From: Glandiceps talaboti
Taxonomy: Eukaryota; Hemichordata; Enteropneusta; Spengelidae
Direction: 5' to 3'
DNA length: 64,000 nucleotides
NCBI RefSeq assembly: GCF_964340395.1
Contig: NC_135558.1
Coordinates: 427,501-491,500 of the forward strand
In this document: piece after piece, positions 1 to 11,440 of the stretch
Position numbering within the stretch: position 1 is the stretch's first letter
Layout of the letters: every line of letters begins with the position of its first letter
Notes under the pieces: model-generated
What the model saw: the letters and a program-made list of their open reading frames with translations, nothing else
Databases searched by the model: none
Told to the model about the DNA's origin: nothing
Translations under genes and position numbers: made by a program

Positions 1-218
1 ATGTTAATTTAAAGGTAATTTGATTTACTTCTTGTTCCTCTTCTCTACATCGTAAAGTTGATGGAAGTAGCCTACAGGCTAAGAGTGCAATTGCTTTATT
101 TGGATGTTACATATCATATCAATACAATATACTCAGTTTTATAGATGCTACAGAGACTCATACTATCAAGGTTACTCTTGACTGCTCTACTAATCAAGGT
201 GTATGATTGTGTTATCAG

Positions 219-3130
219 GGAGTTTTTCTAATGTCACAAGCCATTGCAAGAATGATGATAGAGAATAAAATAAAACATGGATCTATTATCAATATGGCAA
301 GTATATCTGGTAAGGTAAGTAAACACTTAAAATTCTTTGAACACAACTTTAAGCATTTTAAATCGACTTTGGGTTCTGGAGAGTCATTTCATGATTTTAC
401 ATCATGCCCATTTTCAGAGATATGCCAATTTGACTGTTTGCATCATTTGGGCCATGTTACCTCATGGTAAAATAAATGTGGAGGTACAGACAGTGTAGAG
501 GAAGTCAATGTTGTCCTCAGACACAAAGAAAAAACTACATGTATACCCACAAGTAAAGAAGTAGCTGTAGAATTAATGAGCTGGTCAGTTAATTGTGTTA
601 TATTACTCTTGAAACTTATCAGAACATCATTTCATTTCATTTGAAAATTTTCTAATGAATACAAATAAACAACCATAAACCTATGAAATGATAAAGACAG
701 TTTCATATAGGATCCAAAGAATACAATTTGTATAAATCTGTTTACATGTGCACAAATAAATGAATACAAAAACACATTTATTGCAGATTTCATTTCCAAA
801 TGGACATTTTGCTTTGATACTGCACTATGCACAGATTATTAGATAAATTTCAAAACTTTCTGTGCAACAGTTTCCCAACTTGGCACGGGCAACATTTCAT
901 TGTCTTTGCATGAACACTGAAAAGTTGAAATCACACTTTGCACAAATTGACAAACTTAAACACAGAAAACAGATGTGGTATTTTGTTGCATGCATGCATT
1001 CAAGTACCCATGTAGCAATAATATGTAAAAGAAAATGCAGATGGCCCATAAAATAATCCCGAAGCTATTGCTGGTGACTTGTCTGTCTAACAATAATTCT
1101 TACTTATTTGTATTCTCTATTTGTGATTATCAAACAGATAGGTAACATAGGCCAGTGTAATTATGTTGCTTCTAAAGCTGCAGTAGAGGGCTTCACAAGA
1201 ACCTGTGCCAAAGAATTAGCACAGTAAGTATGACTGTGATATCATGTATATAGCAAACACTTCATTGAACAGAGCTGTTTTAAAGTGCAGTGCTTGATGA
1301 CCTGGGGTCACATGTTAAGCAAGGTAGCAACTAAAAAAGTTCAAATGAAAATTTGTTGTTGAGCAGCAATTACATTATTTTTTTCCACAGTGCAGATAAA
1401 TCAAATTCAATGTGGTGGTTAGAATTCTGAATGGCTAGGAGCTTACACAGAGATTGCAACGTAACACAGAATATGTGTCAACAAACAAAATGCACACACT
1501 TGCACTCTTACACAGTGAAATCAATTCTAAAAATCAGAGACAATCACAGAAGAGCAGGAAGCATTGATAAGGGCAACTTGTTAACACAGTTGAGTAAAGA
1601 GATATATCAGGAATAAATGAATATCTAGCTACATTAAATTCTTTTAACTATTTACCATAGTACTGATCAGTGATAGATAGTATGGTAAAACATGATATCT
1701 TTGTTCCGGGGGGGGGGGGGGGGGGGGGGGGGGTAACAGTCATTTCTAGCTTCATCATTGAAATTTGCAGAGATTAGTAATGATTGTCTTCACTAAAATG
1801 TTAGCAGCGCAACTTACATGTTAATGGTGATAGAATGTAAACTTTTGCAGTCAAGGTTTATGTATGATGCCTTTGTTGTTGACATACAGACATGATATCA
1901 GATGTAATGCTGTCTTACCAGGATGGATAGAAACACCTATGACACAAGCAGTACCAGAGAAAGTTATGGAAAAGGTAAACTACTCTCTGTCACACTCAAA
2001 AAATCTCTGTGTTCAGTCTTATGATTTGTCAATACACAGTAACACTGGCCCTAACTAGAGAAAGAATGGAAAAGGAAGACAATTTCTCTGATTAACTTTA
2101 GCAAGTCAACTGTGTCTCTGAAGTATTCTGAGAGAACAGATATATTTGAACTTTATTAGTCCCCCCAAGTCGGTACTATTAGTATTACAATGGGCTCTGT
2201 CTGTGCATGCGACTTGTTCAACCAGAAAGTAAAAGGAAATACTTATCTTGGAACTAATCAAAGTCCATGGACCAGACAGGAAGGACAGACAGATGTAGTA
2301 CAAAGTTATTTATTATCAATATGTACTTTATTTGACAGCATTTAGGTATGATACCAATTGGTAGATTTGGACAGCCTGAAGATGTGGCAGATGTGTGTCT
2401 ATTCCTTGCTTCCAAAAAAAGTAGTTACATCACAGGAACAAGCATAGAAGTCACTGGTAAGAAACATTTTGTGAGAATGGAAAGTACTTTAACTGTAAAC
2501 AAAGTTTGACATTGAACTGGTTCTTCAAAGACTAATCAAAAGGAAAGCTTGTAAAAGTTTTGAGGCTGTACAAACAAATTAGATGGAGACTTTGATCTTG
2601 TTAGTTTAGACAAGACTGAAGAATTTTCACCTAAATATATGCATTGTGTAGCTTAGCTCATTTTAGAACGCAGACGAAATAATACACACCATGGCATTAG
2701 GGTTAGGGATATTAGTTTACAACGTCATGTTGGTAAAATTGAGGCTTTATCCACAACAATATCGCATTGAAAGTTGGGCACAGTGTCAATCATGTGTGCT
2801 CTAGTTTGTAATTTGTTGTGTCAGCTATTTGTTTTTGTCCCTGCTTTTTTTTACCAATGTTTGTGTAGTGTTTTTTTACCAATGTTTGTATACTGTTTTG
2901 AGAAAAATCCAGCATTGATAACCCGTTGCTTTTACTTTATTGGTACAAACTCTCTCCTTTGGAACTGTACTTATTGAATCAACATTTATCGCCATTTGCA
3001 TGAAGTTATCATGTGATGGCATTCTTTGCATTGTTATTTTTGTTATCAGTTATTAGTCTTTGCATGTACTTCCATTCATTACAATTCATATCAATTTTCT
3101 CTCTTTTTTTCAGGTGGTCTTTTTATGTGA
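219..3130 (+). CDS. HSD17B8: HSD17B8-like short-chain dehydrogenase, 3' part (five exons)
   Basis: Exons read at 219-314, 1138-1223, 1890-1974, 2339-2456 and 3114-3130, each bounded by AG/GT and joining in frame (phases 0, 2, 0, 1). The product is the C-terminal half of a classical SDR: the catalytic Ser lies in NMASISGK, the YxxxK pair in NYVASKA, followed by [16 protein letters not shown], the PEDVAD helix and the C-terminus [15 protein letters not shown], which matches vertebrate HSD17B8 almost residue for residue. In vertebrates HSD17B8 is a mitochondrial NAD-dependent 17-beta-hydroxysteroid dehydrogenase and the alpha subunit of ketoacyl-ACP reductase, paired with CBR4. The Rossmann NAD-binding half must lie upstream of base 1, so the gene is cut by the window edge rather than broken. 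The stop is at 3128-3130 and an AATAAA is at 3356-3361. A bacterial-type FabG origin is unlikely because of the five introns. I am sure of the family and fairly sure of the orthology. Confidence 0.93.
1708..1733. repeat. poly-G run in HSD17B8 intron
   Basis: About 26 consecutive G within the intron between the second and third visible exons. Similar homopolymer runs occur near 42829, 48961, 49680, 49926 and 56660. Lengths may be unreliable in the assembly. Confidence 0.9.
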
Positions 3131-4270
3131 GGACTGTTAAGATATGATGCAATACTACTTCATTGATTAATGACAATACCATTAGATAATAACCAAGTAA
3201 TTACAATCTGTCCTACTGGACTTGCTGTTGTTTTGAATGGCAACAGATTCACATGCTGTCTTGGATGCTTCTTCAGGCGGACTAATGATCTAATGATGTC
3301 ATTAATGTAACATGGTCACTTCCAATCAACGTTTCATTAAAGACCAGTATTTGCAAATAAATGAAGTGATTTTCATCTTGAAAGTTTTTGCTATATGAGG
3401 AATACAACAAACTCTAATTTCTGTTCTGTTCACTTTATTGTTTGAACACTCAATAGAAATATGGGTAATCCACACTATTGCAGAAATTCAAGTCTTTGTA
3501 CATAACACTGACTTTGAGCTGCTGTTTTCATTCTGTTATCCTTGTCTACCAGCTGGCATTGTCTCTTTATCAGTATGTCCTCAAATACCTTGTTGTTGTC
3601 AGTGAAAAGTTGTGAGAATAAGCTCTTTGTCAATATAATGTTTTATCATTTAAAAAAAAAAAGTTTTCAAGAAATAATAGGGATATGGAGTGAAGGCTGT
3701 GATGACGACAACTGGTGGTGGTAGTCTAATACTGTAGTTGGATTGATACACTTATTTATCTTACAGAGCTATCAAATGAGTTGAAACAAATCACTTTAAA
3801 GTGAATAACATTGCCTTCCTTGTCTGTGATGAAATGAGAAACATAAAATATGATGGTTTTGTTTGAGAGAAATTTGAAAATGTAAGAAATAAATCATGAA
3901 GTCCTGGGAATAAATCGAATATATCTTTAAATATCATAGGATGATGGTACAGTCTATGATAATGATGATTCTAAACTCTTAAATTAAGTGTGTCAGGGTT
4001 TCTAATTTGTATTACCATTTGTTCAGTTGTTTGAATAAAATGGATAAGTTTCCTAAGCATCTTCATAAATGTGTTAGTCTCATTCTAGTTACATGTTTAG
4101 GTTATAATGTATCATGATATGTGTGTGTGTGTGTGTGTGTGGAGGTGGGGGAGTGCATCTGTAGGTTGTGTCAATGGTAACGTGGACAACAGAATGCTTG
4201 GTTGAATTCCATCATTATCCAAATAAATGAGTGATCCAAAAATGCTCTTTACGATGGGTAAATTTGTAAG
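3131..4270. other. HSD17B8 3' UTR and intergenic spacer
   Basis: It holds the 3' untranslated region up to the AATAAA at 3356-3361, then AT-rich sequence with no supported exon. A (GT) run ends at 4140, followed by a G-rich patch. I see no RNA gene. Confidence 0.6.
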
Positions 4271-4448
4271 TTTTTAACCCTCTGCGAAAGTTGGGGCAAC
4301 ATCGCTTGCGCCGTTTACTTTAGAGCGCCCTCAACGTATTAAGATGAAAGCAAGATGTCCGCTCGTCCGCTAACAGCTACAGAAACGTTGCGGTGATAAC
4401 ATAAACAGTGATGCCAGAGCATTGTCTGGAATGAAATACAGCAACAAG
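4270..4448 (+). promoter_or_regulatory. Candidate promoter and untranslated first exon of NFKBIL1
   Basis: This 180-bp patch is clearly richer in CG dinucleotides than its AT-rich surroundings (GCTTGCGCCG, GAGCGCCCTC, GTCCGCTCGTCCGC, AACGTTGCGG). It ends at a plausible splice donor (AACAAG|GTAGTT at 4449). The next coding start downstream is the NFKBIL1 ATG at 5759, which has an in-frame stop just before it, so a non-coding first exon spliced to near 5710-5758 fits. The two ATGs inside the patch open only very short frames. No TATA box is obvious. This is inference from composition and the splice signal. Confidence 0.4.
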
Positions 4449-5142
4449 GTAGTTCTCATTGATTGACGAAGCAGTAACAAAGTTGACGTGGTATCTGTTT
4501 TGTTCTGTATCTTATATATTTATGTTTGACGATCGCGATTCCTGCCACAGTCGCTTGTGGGCTGTATCATCGCAGTGTCACTGGTAGTTGAATTTGAGCG
4601 ACTGTAATATGATTTTACCTAAATCTTGCAATTGTTCACTCTGGCACCAGACTTGATTTGATTACTTGCACTACGGCCACTTATTATGTCAACAAGTCGG
4701 ACACCAGAAGAAATCTTTCCAACTTATTTTGCCCTAAGATTTCACAAATGTAAAGACATACACTTTGAAATGGGAACATTTTGAACAGGGGGACTTATAT
4801 AAGGGTAGGAGAGTATTTAGCAAGGTATTTTACCAACAAAACCAGGGTGTTAATTGAGAGCAGGGTAGGATCGATAGCAGGGTGTGAACCCTTCATGGAG
4901 CACGCTAGTATACATGAGAGATGAAGAAGTTATTATGAAGTCAAAGAAGGGTAGGTCCATTGACATTGCTACAGGGACAACTGAAGATTCGAGTGAACAC
5001 TTCTCAGACTCTATACCTTAAAATGATAGTACATGTAATATCACAGGCGGTTTTTGCTTGATTTTCAAAAACAAGTTATGATTGACAAAATGTGACACTA
5101 GAGTGATCTTAGTGCACTTTGCTTATTGATTTATAAACCAAT

Positions 5143-5475
5143 GCAGTGTATAGCTTGCATTCACTATCATTCTTGCTGAAAACTGATGTGTGGTATCTCA
5201 GACCACATGCAGTGTATAGCTTGCATTCACTATCATTCTTGCTGAAAACTGATGTGTGGTATCTCAGACCACATGCAGTGTATAGCTTGCATTCACTATC
5301 ATTCTTGCTGAAAACTGATGTGTGGTATCTCAGACCACATGCAGTGTATAGCTTGCATTCACTATCATTCTTGCTGAAAACTGATGTGTGGTATCTCAGA
5401 CCACATGCAGTGTATAGCTTGCATTCACTATCATTCTTGCTGAAAACTGATGTGTGGTATCTCAGACCACATGCA
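5143..5475. repeat. 66-bp tandem repeat, five copies
   Basis: Five nearly identical head-to-tail units of 66 bp start at 5143, 5209, 5275, 5341 and 5407. Because 66 is a multiple of three and the unit has no stop in some frames, it opens long spurious reading frames on both strands. Each unit contains GTGGTATCTCAGACCAC, the left half of the palindrome at 5461-5492. The near-identity of the copies points to recent amplification. Confidence 0.95.
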
Positions 5476-5499
5476 CTTTTAAGTGGTCTGAGGTGGTAT
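5454..5499. mobile_element. 32-bp palindromic micro-insertion with 7-bp direct repeats (copy 1)
   Basis: CTCAGACCAC (5461-5470) is matched by its exact reverse complement GTGGTCTGAG (5483-5492) across a 12-base loop. The palindrome is immediately flanked on both sides by GTGGTAT (5454-5460 and 5493-5499). The same palindrome, flanked by a different perfect 7-bp repeat, occurs at 28468-28493. That is the signature of a small inserted element with a target-site duplication. The left half and left flank are also part of the adjoining 66-bp repeat. Confidence 0.55.
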
Positions 5500-5758
5500 A
5501 TAAGAACCAACTATACATGTATACTTAAAATATTCAGGGCATCAGTTTGATTTGACATTGTAATTTAATTGTAATCTATCATTAATAGCATCCACATGTA
5601 TATAGATAAAGATTTGTGTAGCAGCCATAACTGTACCTGTAATGGACCCAGACCAGAGACTTTTGTTATGTAATTGAATAATGCTAGTATTTTGTTACTC
5701 TCAAATTTCAGATACACTTCAGTGCCGCAAAGTATATTTGGCTGTCTCCAGTTCATAG

Positions 5759-7491
5759 ATGATGAGGAAAAGAGAAGAGAAATTACTTCGTTATGTGAAA
5801 GAAGGGAATTTACAGAAACTTAAAATGCACTTAAAGAAAAACAAAAAACTGGATGTCAATACTGCAAAAGATGAGGGACATGGACGAACAGCTCTCCATC
5901 TTGCATGTCTCCTAGGAGATGATGCAGTCGTGAGATGTTTACTGAAATTTGGAGCTGATGTCAGTGTACAAGATGAGGATGGTAACACTGCATTACATAT
6001 TGCTTTGATGGAGGTCTTAAATGGAAGGAGATATGGTAAGATAATTCTAAGAGCACACTTTTACACTGATACTGAGGAGACTGGTGATGCTGAACACTTT
6101 GATTTCTGTCTAAATATTTGGGTATCACTAGCCTACCTGTAGACGACTTGAAGGACTAACACTATTATACTCTTTCCGCTATCACTGATTGACATTTAGA
6201 TTTTTTGAATGGTGACTCCACCTTACAAAAATCTGCTGGTATTTAAAAAAAGCCACGCCCTGCCACACACATACTGTGCAAAACATTGGTGCAAATTTGA
6301 ATAGAAGCTGACATACGGTACATGGGTCGATCAGTCACATTTCCAAAGCGATATACATGTTGCCTGTAAAAACTCTCATAACCTCTAATTATGGATTCAT
6401 AATGTGACCTGACTGCACAATTTAAATATGTCTAATTATGTCTTTGACCAATCACGCTGTTTGGTGGAATGAAATTCAAGACCAACATAACTGAAGAATA
6501 AACTTGGAAGGATGAGAGCAAAAATTTAAAAAGTCAAAATATCAGTTCGGATAGCTGAAATAGTGTAATAGTGTTATAGTCCTTCCAGTCAACAGATACT
6601 GTAGGCTAGAATATCACAGAACTACTAATTTATGTGAACTGTGTCAGGATAAAAAAAACAACCAGGAAATAAATGTTCTTACATTTCCCTTTGTATTCGT
6701 ACATCTTGGCTGAAGCTTAATATAAGTTCCTCTTAAATGACTTGACTATCATCATTTATTGGAAGTTAGAGAGCCCAACCACTAATCTTCTTAAATGTTG
6801 GATACTCCAAAAAGTCTGATTTCGTTTTAAAATATGTGAGTCCTACCACAATGATGAGTCAATTTTGAGACATGGACTTGACAACATGTGACAAGCTTAC
6901 TGCTTTAGAAATCAGTTGTATGCATTTTTATTCTTCAGAAGAAGAAAACCTCCTATGTGAGGTCAAAAAGTCAGCAGTTAAGTTTTATTCAGGAGAAGAC
7001 CTCCTATGTGAGGTCAAAAAGTCAGCAATTAAGTTTTAATGTCGACTAAGGGACTTGTCAACTTGTTATCAAACTCAATTTTAAAATACATGATTTCTGT
7101 ATGAAGATGAAAATATTTTTCATCACCATTATACTCAACATTTGATAATCACATAAAAATGGTGTTCAGTGAAGCAGTGATTCAAAGTAGAAATCCTACA
7201 TTCAAATTTCAAGATTTTTTTGCAATTGTCTTTTCCTTATTCATCTTTTCTCAATAGCATACTCTGATATCGTTGAGCCCTTGTTAAGACATAGATCAAC
7301 ATCTCTGAAAATCAGAAATAGGAGAGGTCAGTCCTCAAAACAACTACTGAAAGAAGTCAAAGAGATGATAAAGGCAAAAAAGGATGAAGAAGTAAGTCTG
7401 GAGATATATTTACAGGAAATGTTGATGAAATCAGAACTCTATGTGCTTCAATTATAACAAAAGGAGAACGACACAGTGTTGTATTCACATT

Positions 7492-7522
<31 letters not shown>

Positions 7523-10136
7523 AGGATGAAAGCATAACCTCCTGTTTATGTATCATCTTAGTAAAGTATATTTTTATCATATCAAGTAATTCATCTGTAT
7601 ATATTCTAGGATAGAGTACAAAGAGAAGCTGAATGGGAAGCAGAAGAAAGGTGGAAAGAAAATCAAGCAGAAAAAGAATGGCAAGAGAAACTTGCTGGAG
7701 AATGGCATGATGAGTTTGGACCCGATTGGACAGATCATTTGTATACTAACACAGGTAAACCATAATATTGAATTTAACTTTTGTTACAAACACAAATTTG
7801 TACCTGAAATTTTTGACTGCCCACTTCAGTCTTTGTCAACAGATTGACCCACTATTCAGTACACGTGACCTTATGGACATGTGAGCCTAAGAAAGGGTCA
7901 TAGGTGCCTGGAAGTTTATATCACCCAGTTCCAGCACCTCAGAAGTCTCCCAATACATCCACATTGAATCACCAGGACATTCCATTAACATAAACAACAT
8001 ACAAATCCTAGACACTGAAACTAGGCACTTTGAACGAGGAGTGAAAGAAGCTATCTACATCCGAGCATTTAAACCATCATAGAACAGAGATGGAGGTAAA
8101 ATTTTCTGTTTGGAAGAAAAGTTAAATTCAATACTATGGTTTTGTTGTTTCTCTGTATCTTTATGTTTATTTTTTTAGCATAACATAATATTTCACTATC
8201 AATGTATGTGGTTATGTAATTTACATGATATTTCACTATCAGTGTATGTGGTTATGTGATTTACATGATATTTCACTATCAGTGTATGAGGTTATGTGAT
8301 TTACATGATATTTCACTATCAGTGTATGTGGTTATGTGATTTACATGATATTTCACTATCAGTGTATGAGGTTATGTGATTTACATGATATTTCACTATC
8401 AGTGTATGTGGTTATGTGATTTACATGATATTTCACTATCAGTGTATGTGGTTATGTGATTTACATGATATTTCACTGTCAATGTATGTGGTTATGTGAT
8501 TTACACGATATTTCACTATCAATGTATGTGGTTATGTGATTTACATGATATTTCACTATCAATGTATGAGGTTATGTGATTTACATGATATTTCACTGTC
8601 AATGTATGAGGTTATGTGATTTACATGATATTTCACTGTCAATGTATGAGGTTATGTGATTTACATGATATTTCACTATCAATGTATGTGGTTATGTGAT
8701 TTACATGATATTTCACTATCAATGTATGTGGTTATGTGATTTACATGATATTTCACTATCAATGTATGTGGTTATGTGATTTACATGATATTTCACTGTC
8801 AATGTATGTGGTTATGTGATTTACATGATATTTCACTATCAATGTATGTGGTTATGTGATTTACATGATATTTCACTATCAGTGTATGTGGTTATGTGAT
8901 TTACATGATATTTCACTATCAGTGTATGTGGTTATGTGATTTACATGATATTTCACTATCAGTGTATGAGGTTATGTGATTTACATGATATTTCACTATC
9001 AATTATTGTGGTTATGTAATTTACATGATATTTCACTATCAATGTATGTGGTTATGTGATTTAGATAATATTTCACTATCAATGTATGTGGTTATGTAAT
9101 TTACATGATATTTCACTGTCAATGTATGTGGTTATGTGATTTACATGATATTTCACTATCAATGTATGTGGTTATGTAATTTACATGATATTTCACTATC
9201 AGTGTATGTGGTTATGTGATTTACATGATATTTCACTATCAGTGTATGAGGTTATGTGATTTACATGATATTTCACTATCAGTGTATGAGGTTATGTGAT
9301 TTACATGATATTTCACTATCAATGTATGAGGTTATGTGAATTACATGATATTTCACTGTCAATGTATGTGGTTATGTGATTTACACGATATTTCACTATC
9401 AGTGTATGTGGTTATGTGATTTACATGATATTTCACTATCAATGTATGTGGTTATGTGATTTACAGAATATTTCACTATCAATGTATGTGGTTATGCGAT
9501 TTACATGATATTTCACTATCAAAATATGTGGTTATGTGATTTACATGATATTTCAGTAAACTTGTTTTTTTCTTATTGTTAGAATCTCATCCTGATAACA
9601 ACTCCCAGTATGAATGTTACGATGATTGGGCAGACAGAGTAAGTGAAGAATACCAAAGGAAACACAATAAAAGGAGATACAGTGATGCTGATGATGGAAA
9701 TCATCAAAAGCGACGGCAAGATGAAGAGAAGAAACATTTCCAGCGACAACTTGAACTTGAACATGAGGAATATAAACAAAGAAGTTCGAAGAGAATTCAG
9801 GAGCAGTTGATGCACAAAAAGAGAATTTATGAAAGAAAATGCAAAGAATTTTTCACTAACAGTGAAACTAATGAACTGTTTTACTCTGACATTCCATGGC
9901 CTGGACATGATAATGATGTGGAAGCCATGATAAAGGTACTTTTATGTGATATCGACAAATCAGAGCAAAAATCCTTCAAGAAATTTATTCGAACACAGCA
10001 AATAATATGGCATCCAGATAAATTTACACAGAAAGTGGGACAAAGGTTAGATGGCAAAGACAGAGAGAGAATTCTTGATAAAGTTACACAGCTATCACAG
10101 GCTCTGAATAAACTTGTAGAGAGACCTGGTTTGTGA
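5759..10136 (+). CDS. NFKBIL1: NFKBIL1-like ankyrin and J-like domain protein
   Basis: Four coding exons: 5759-6035, 7258-7391, 7610-7754 and 9583-10136, joining in phases 1, 0 and 1 to 369 aa (human NFKBIL1 is 381). The start is the first ATG after the in-frame TAG at 5756-5758. It lacks about 30 residues of the human N-terminus but begins with the same basic stretch (MMRKREEKLLRYV). Ankyrin repeats span about residues 42-93 (GRTALHLAC, KFGADVSVQDEDGNTALHIA). A charged coiled-coil-like middle rich in Glu, Lys and Arg follows (residues 137-270), then DIPWPG (288-293). The C-terminal J-like domain carries IIWHPDKF with HPDK at 329-332, and the protein ends near TQLSQALN. The vertebrate protein is nuclear, sits in speckles, and is linked to NF-kappa-B restraint and mRNA processing. 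An AATAAA lies at 10138-10143, one base after the stop. Identification is firm; function is by homology. Confidence 0.94.
6948..7040. repeat. 51-bp tandem duplication in NFKBIL1 intron 1
   Basis: A segment beginning ACCTCCTATGTGAGGTCA occurs at 6948 and again at 6999 with few differences. CCTC and GAGG inside the unit can pair as a short hairpin. Confidence 0.85.
7494..7519. repeat. (CAGA)n microsatellite in NFKBIL1 intron 2
   Basis: Six or so units of CAGA/GACA within the intron between the second and third NFKBIL1 exons. Confidence 0.9.
7939..8097 (+). mobile_element. Penelope-like retroelement relic (C-terminal endonuclease tail)
   Basis: One frame from 7939 reads SEVSQYIHIESPGHSIN, then NIQILDTETRHFERGVKEAI, then YIRAFKPS, a stop at 8080-8082, and NRDGG. 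FERGVKEAIYIR...PSLNRDGG is a hallmark of the C-terminal GIY-YIG endonuclease region of Penelope-like elements. The internal stop and the truncation after NRDGG show it is dead. It sits in the same orientation as NFKBIL1, in intron 3, just before the 40-bp minisatellite. Confidence 0.65.
8185..9555. repeat. 40-bp minisatellite, about 34 copies, in NFKBIL1 intron 3
   Basis: The unit contains ACATGATATTTCACTATC and TGTATGTGGTTATGTG, with a period of exactly 40 bp over about 1.37 kb. Copies differ at a few recurrent sites (A/G in the CARTGTATG segment and T/A in TATGWGG), so variant patterns can be followed along the array. It makes up most of intron 3 and stops about 27 bp before the last NFKBIL1 exon. 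Confidence 0.97.
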
Positions 10137-11090
10137 CAATAAACTGGGCTTCCGCGCCATTTGCAATGTGATCTTGTGTATCACATTCCAGTCGAACGAC
10201 CTTGATTTGCCATGTTTCTACGATGCTACACTTGTATTAATCAAAACGACAATTAGAATAACTGAAGACTCGTTTTATATGCTACACTTGTATTAATCAA
10301 AACGACAATTAGAATAACTGAAGACTCGTTTTATCCACTGCTTGGTGATATTTTTATTGCATGACACGCCGGGAAATCTTCTGCAAGTCAAATTTTATGC
10401 TGTATTTCGAAAATCGGCATTTTCTCCGTTTACATTTTCAAGCCCCAGACTATGTTCTAAAGACTCAAAGTCGACAGTACTTCCTCGCAATCAATTGAAA
10501 TTTTCGTTGGTGCTTTCTTGGGTATTGTTCTTACAAAGTGTGTCTCAGAATTTGTAAGTTCTATTACGTGTGAAATTGATGATTAAGTGAGAAAAATCTG
10601 TCAATAAGCTTCCCATTATAATTTGTCAACTTTCAAGGCATGTTGTAAAAGAACGACAGATGGCAGAAAAAAAGTGAGACACGCTTTTGTTATGTGTGAA
10701 GTGAACATTCTAAAACACCAAAGAAATGGAAAATCGGGTGACAGGTGGTCTTTTCCGAGGCATTTAATTGGCGCCTTGAGATAATCAAGACACCTCTATT
10801 CATACCTTAAACAAACTCTCACTTTCAGTCAAAGACAATAGAAAATACAAAAGCAGAGAGGAGAAAAAAACCTTTCAGAAAATATATGGGTTGATGGTGT
10901 GAACTTTATTCATTGTTGGGAAACAATAACTTGAAAATATGTCGCCCTTAAAATCTTCCCTTTGTGCATCTCCACCTTAAGTGACTATGCAAAGCTGTTA
11001 CCCATCCCAAGTTCTAATCAACACATTGCATTGCATTATGTGAGAGATCACTTGGGGAAATATTCAGATTATTCTTAAATAAATCAAATA
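10137..11090. other. Spacer downstream of NFKBIL1
   Basis: Apart from the AATAAA at 10138 and the duplication at 10223-10334, I see no gene here. The transcripts of NFKBIL1 (+) and the monooxygenase (-) converge on this 1.9 kb gap. Confidence 0.6.
10223..10334. repeat. 56-bp tandem duplication
   Basis: A unit beginning ATGCTACACTTGTATTAATC occurs at 10223 and 10279 and is essentially identical in both copies, just past the NFKBIL1 stop. Confidence 0.93.
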
Positions 11091-11144
11091 AAATGTACAC
11101 AGAACAAACAAAGTTTTGTTTAACCACCCTGTACTAAACAAAAA

Positions 11145-11440
11145 AAAGGACTCAAACCCAGGACCCTCAATCACTAGACAGACACACTACCAACTGTGTT
11201 AGCCAGGCAATGTTCACCAACTCTACCACACTCTCCACCCTTCTCAACTTTGGGAAACACAATTAAACCGTATGCTACAACATTGCAGATGCTGTATACT
11301 AATGCATGCCCAGTTTTCCTTGTTACCAAATGTAGTAAATGGGAAGGAGAAAAGTTTGTCAGGGCCAGAACTCCCAACTTGGGACCCTCCAGTCACTAGA
11401 CAGATGTACTACCAACCAAGCTACCAAGGCTGATGTTTAC
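11145..11440 (-). mobile_element. Two head-to-tail tRNA-derived SINE copies
   Basis: On the minus strand, 11206-11148 reads like a tRNA head: an A-box-like segment (TGGCTAACACAGTTGGTAG), then TCTGTCTAGTGATTGAGGG and a B box (GGGTTTGAGTCC). A second, diverged head at about 11430-11366 shares GGTTGGTAG, CTGTCTAGTGACT and GAGGGTCC. The two heads lie about 225 bp apart in the same orientation with similar sequence after each, so they look like tandem SINE units rather than functional tRNAs: the cloverleaf is poor and the second B box is degraded. Confidence 0.5.

Noticed and set aside
5109-5550. 133-134 codon repeat proteins on both strands
   Set aside because: A 66-bp tandem unit without stops; the unit length is a multiple of three, so open frames are expected. 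No start context, splice sites or conserved domain.
11189-11430. True tRNA genes
   Set aside because: A and B boxes are recognisable but the acceptor and anticodon stems do not pair well, and two related copies with shared bodies fit SINEs better.
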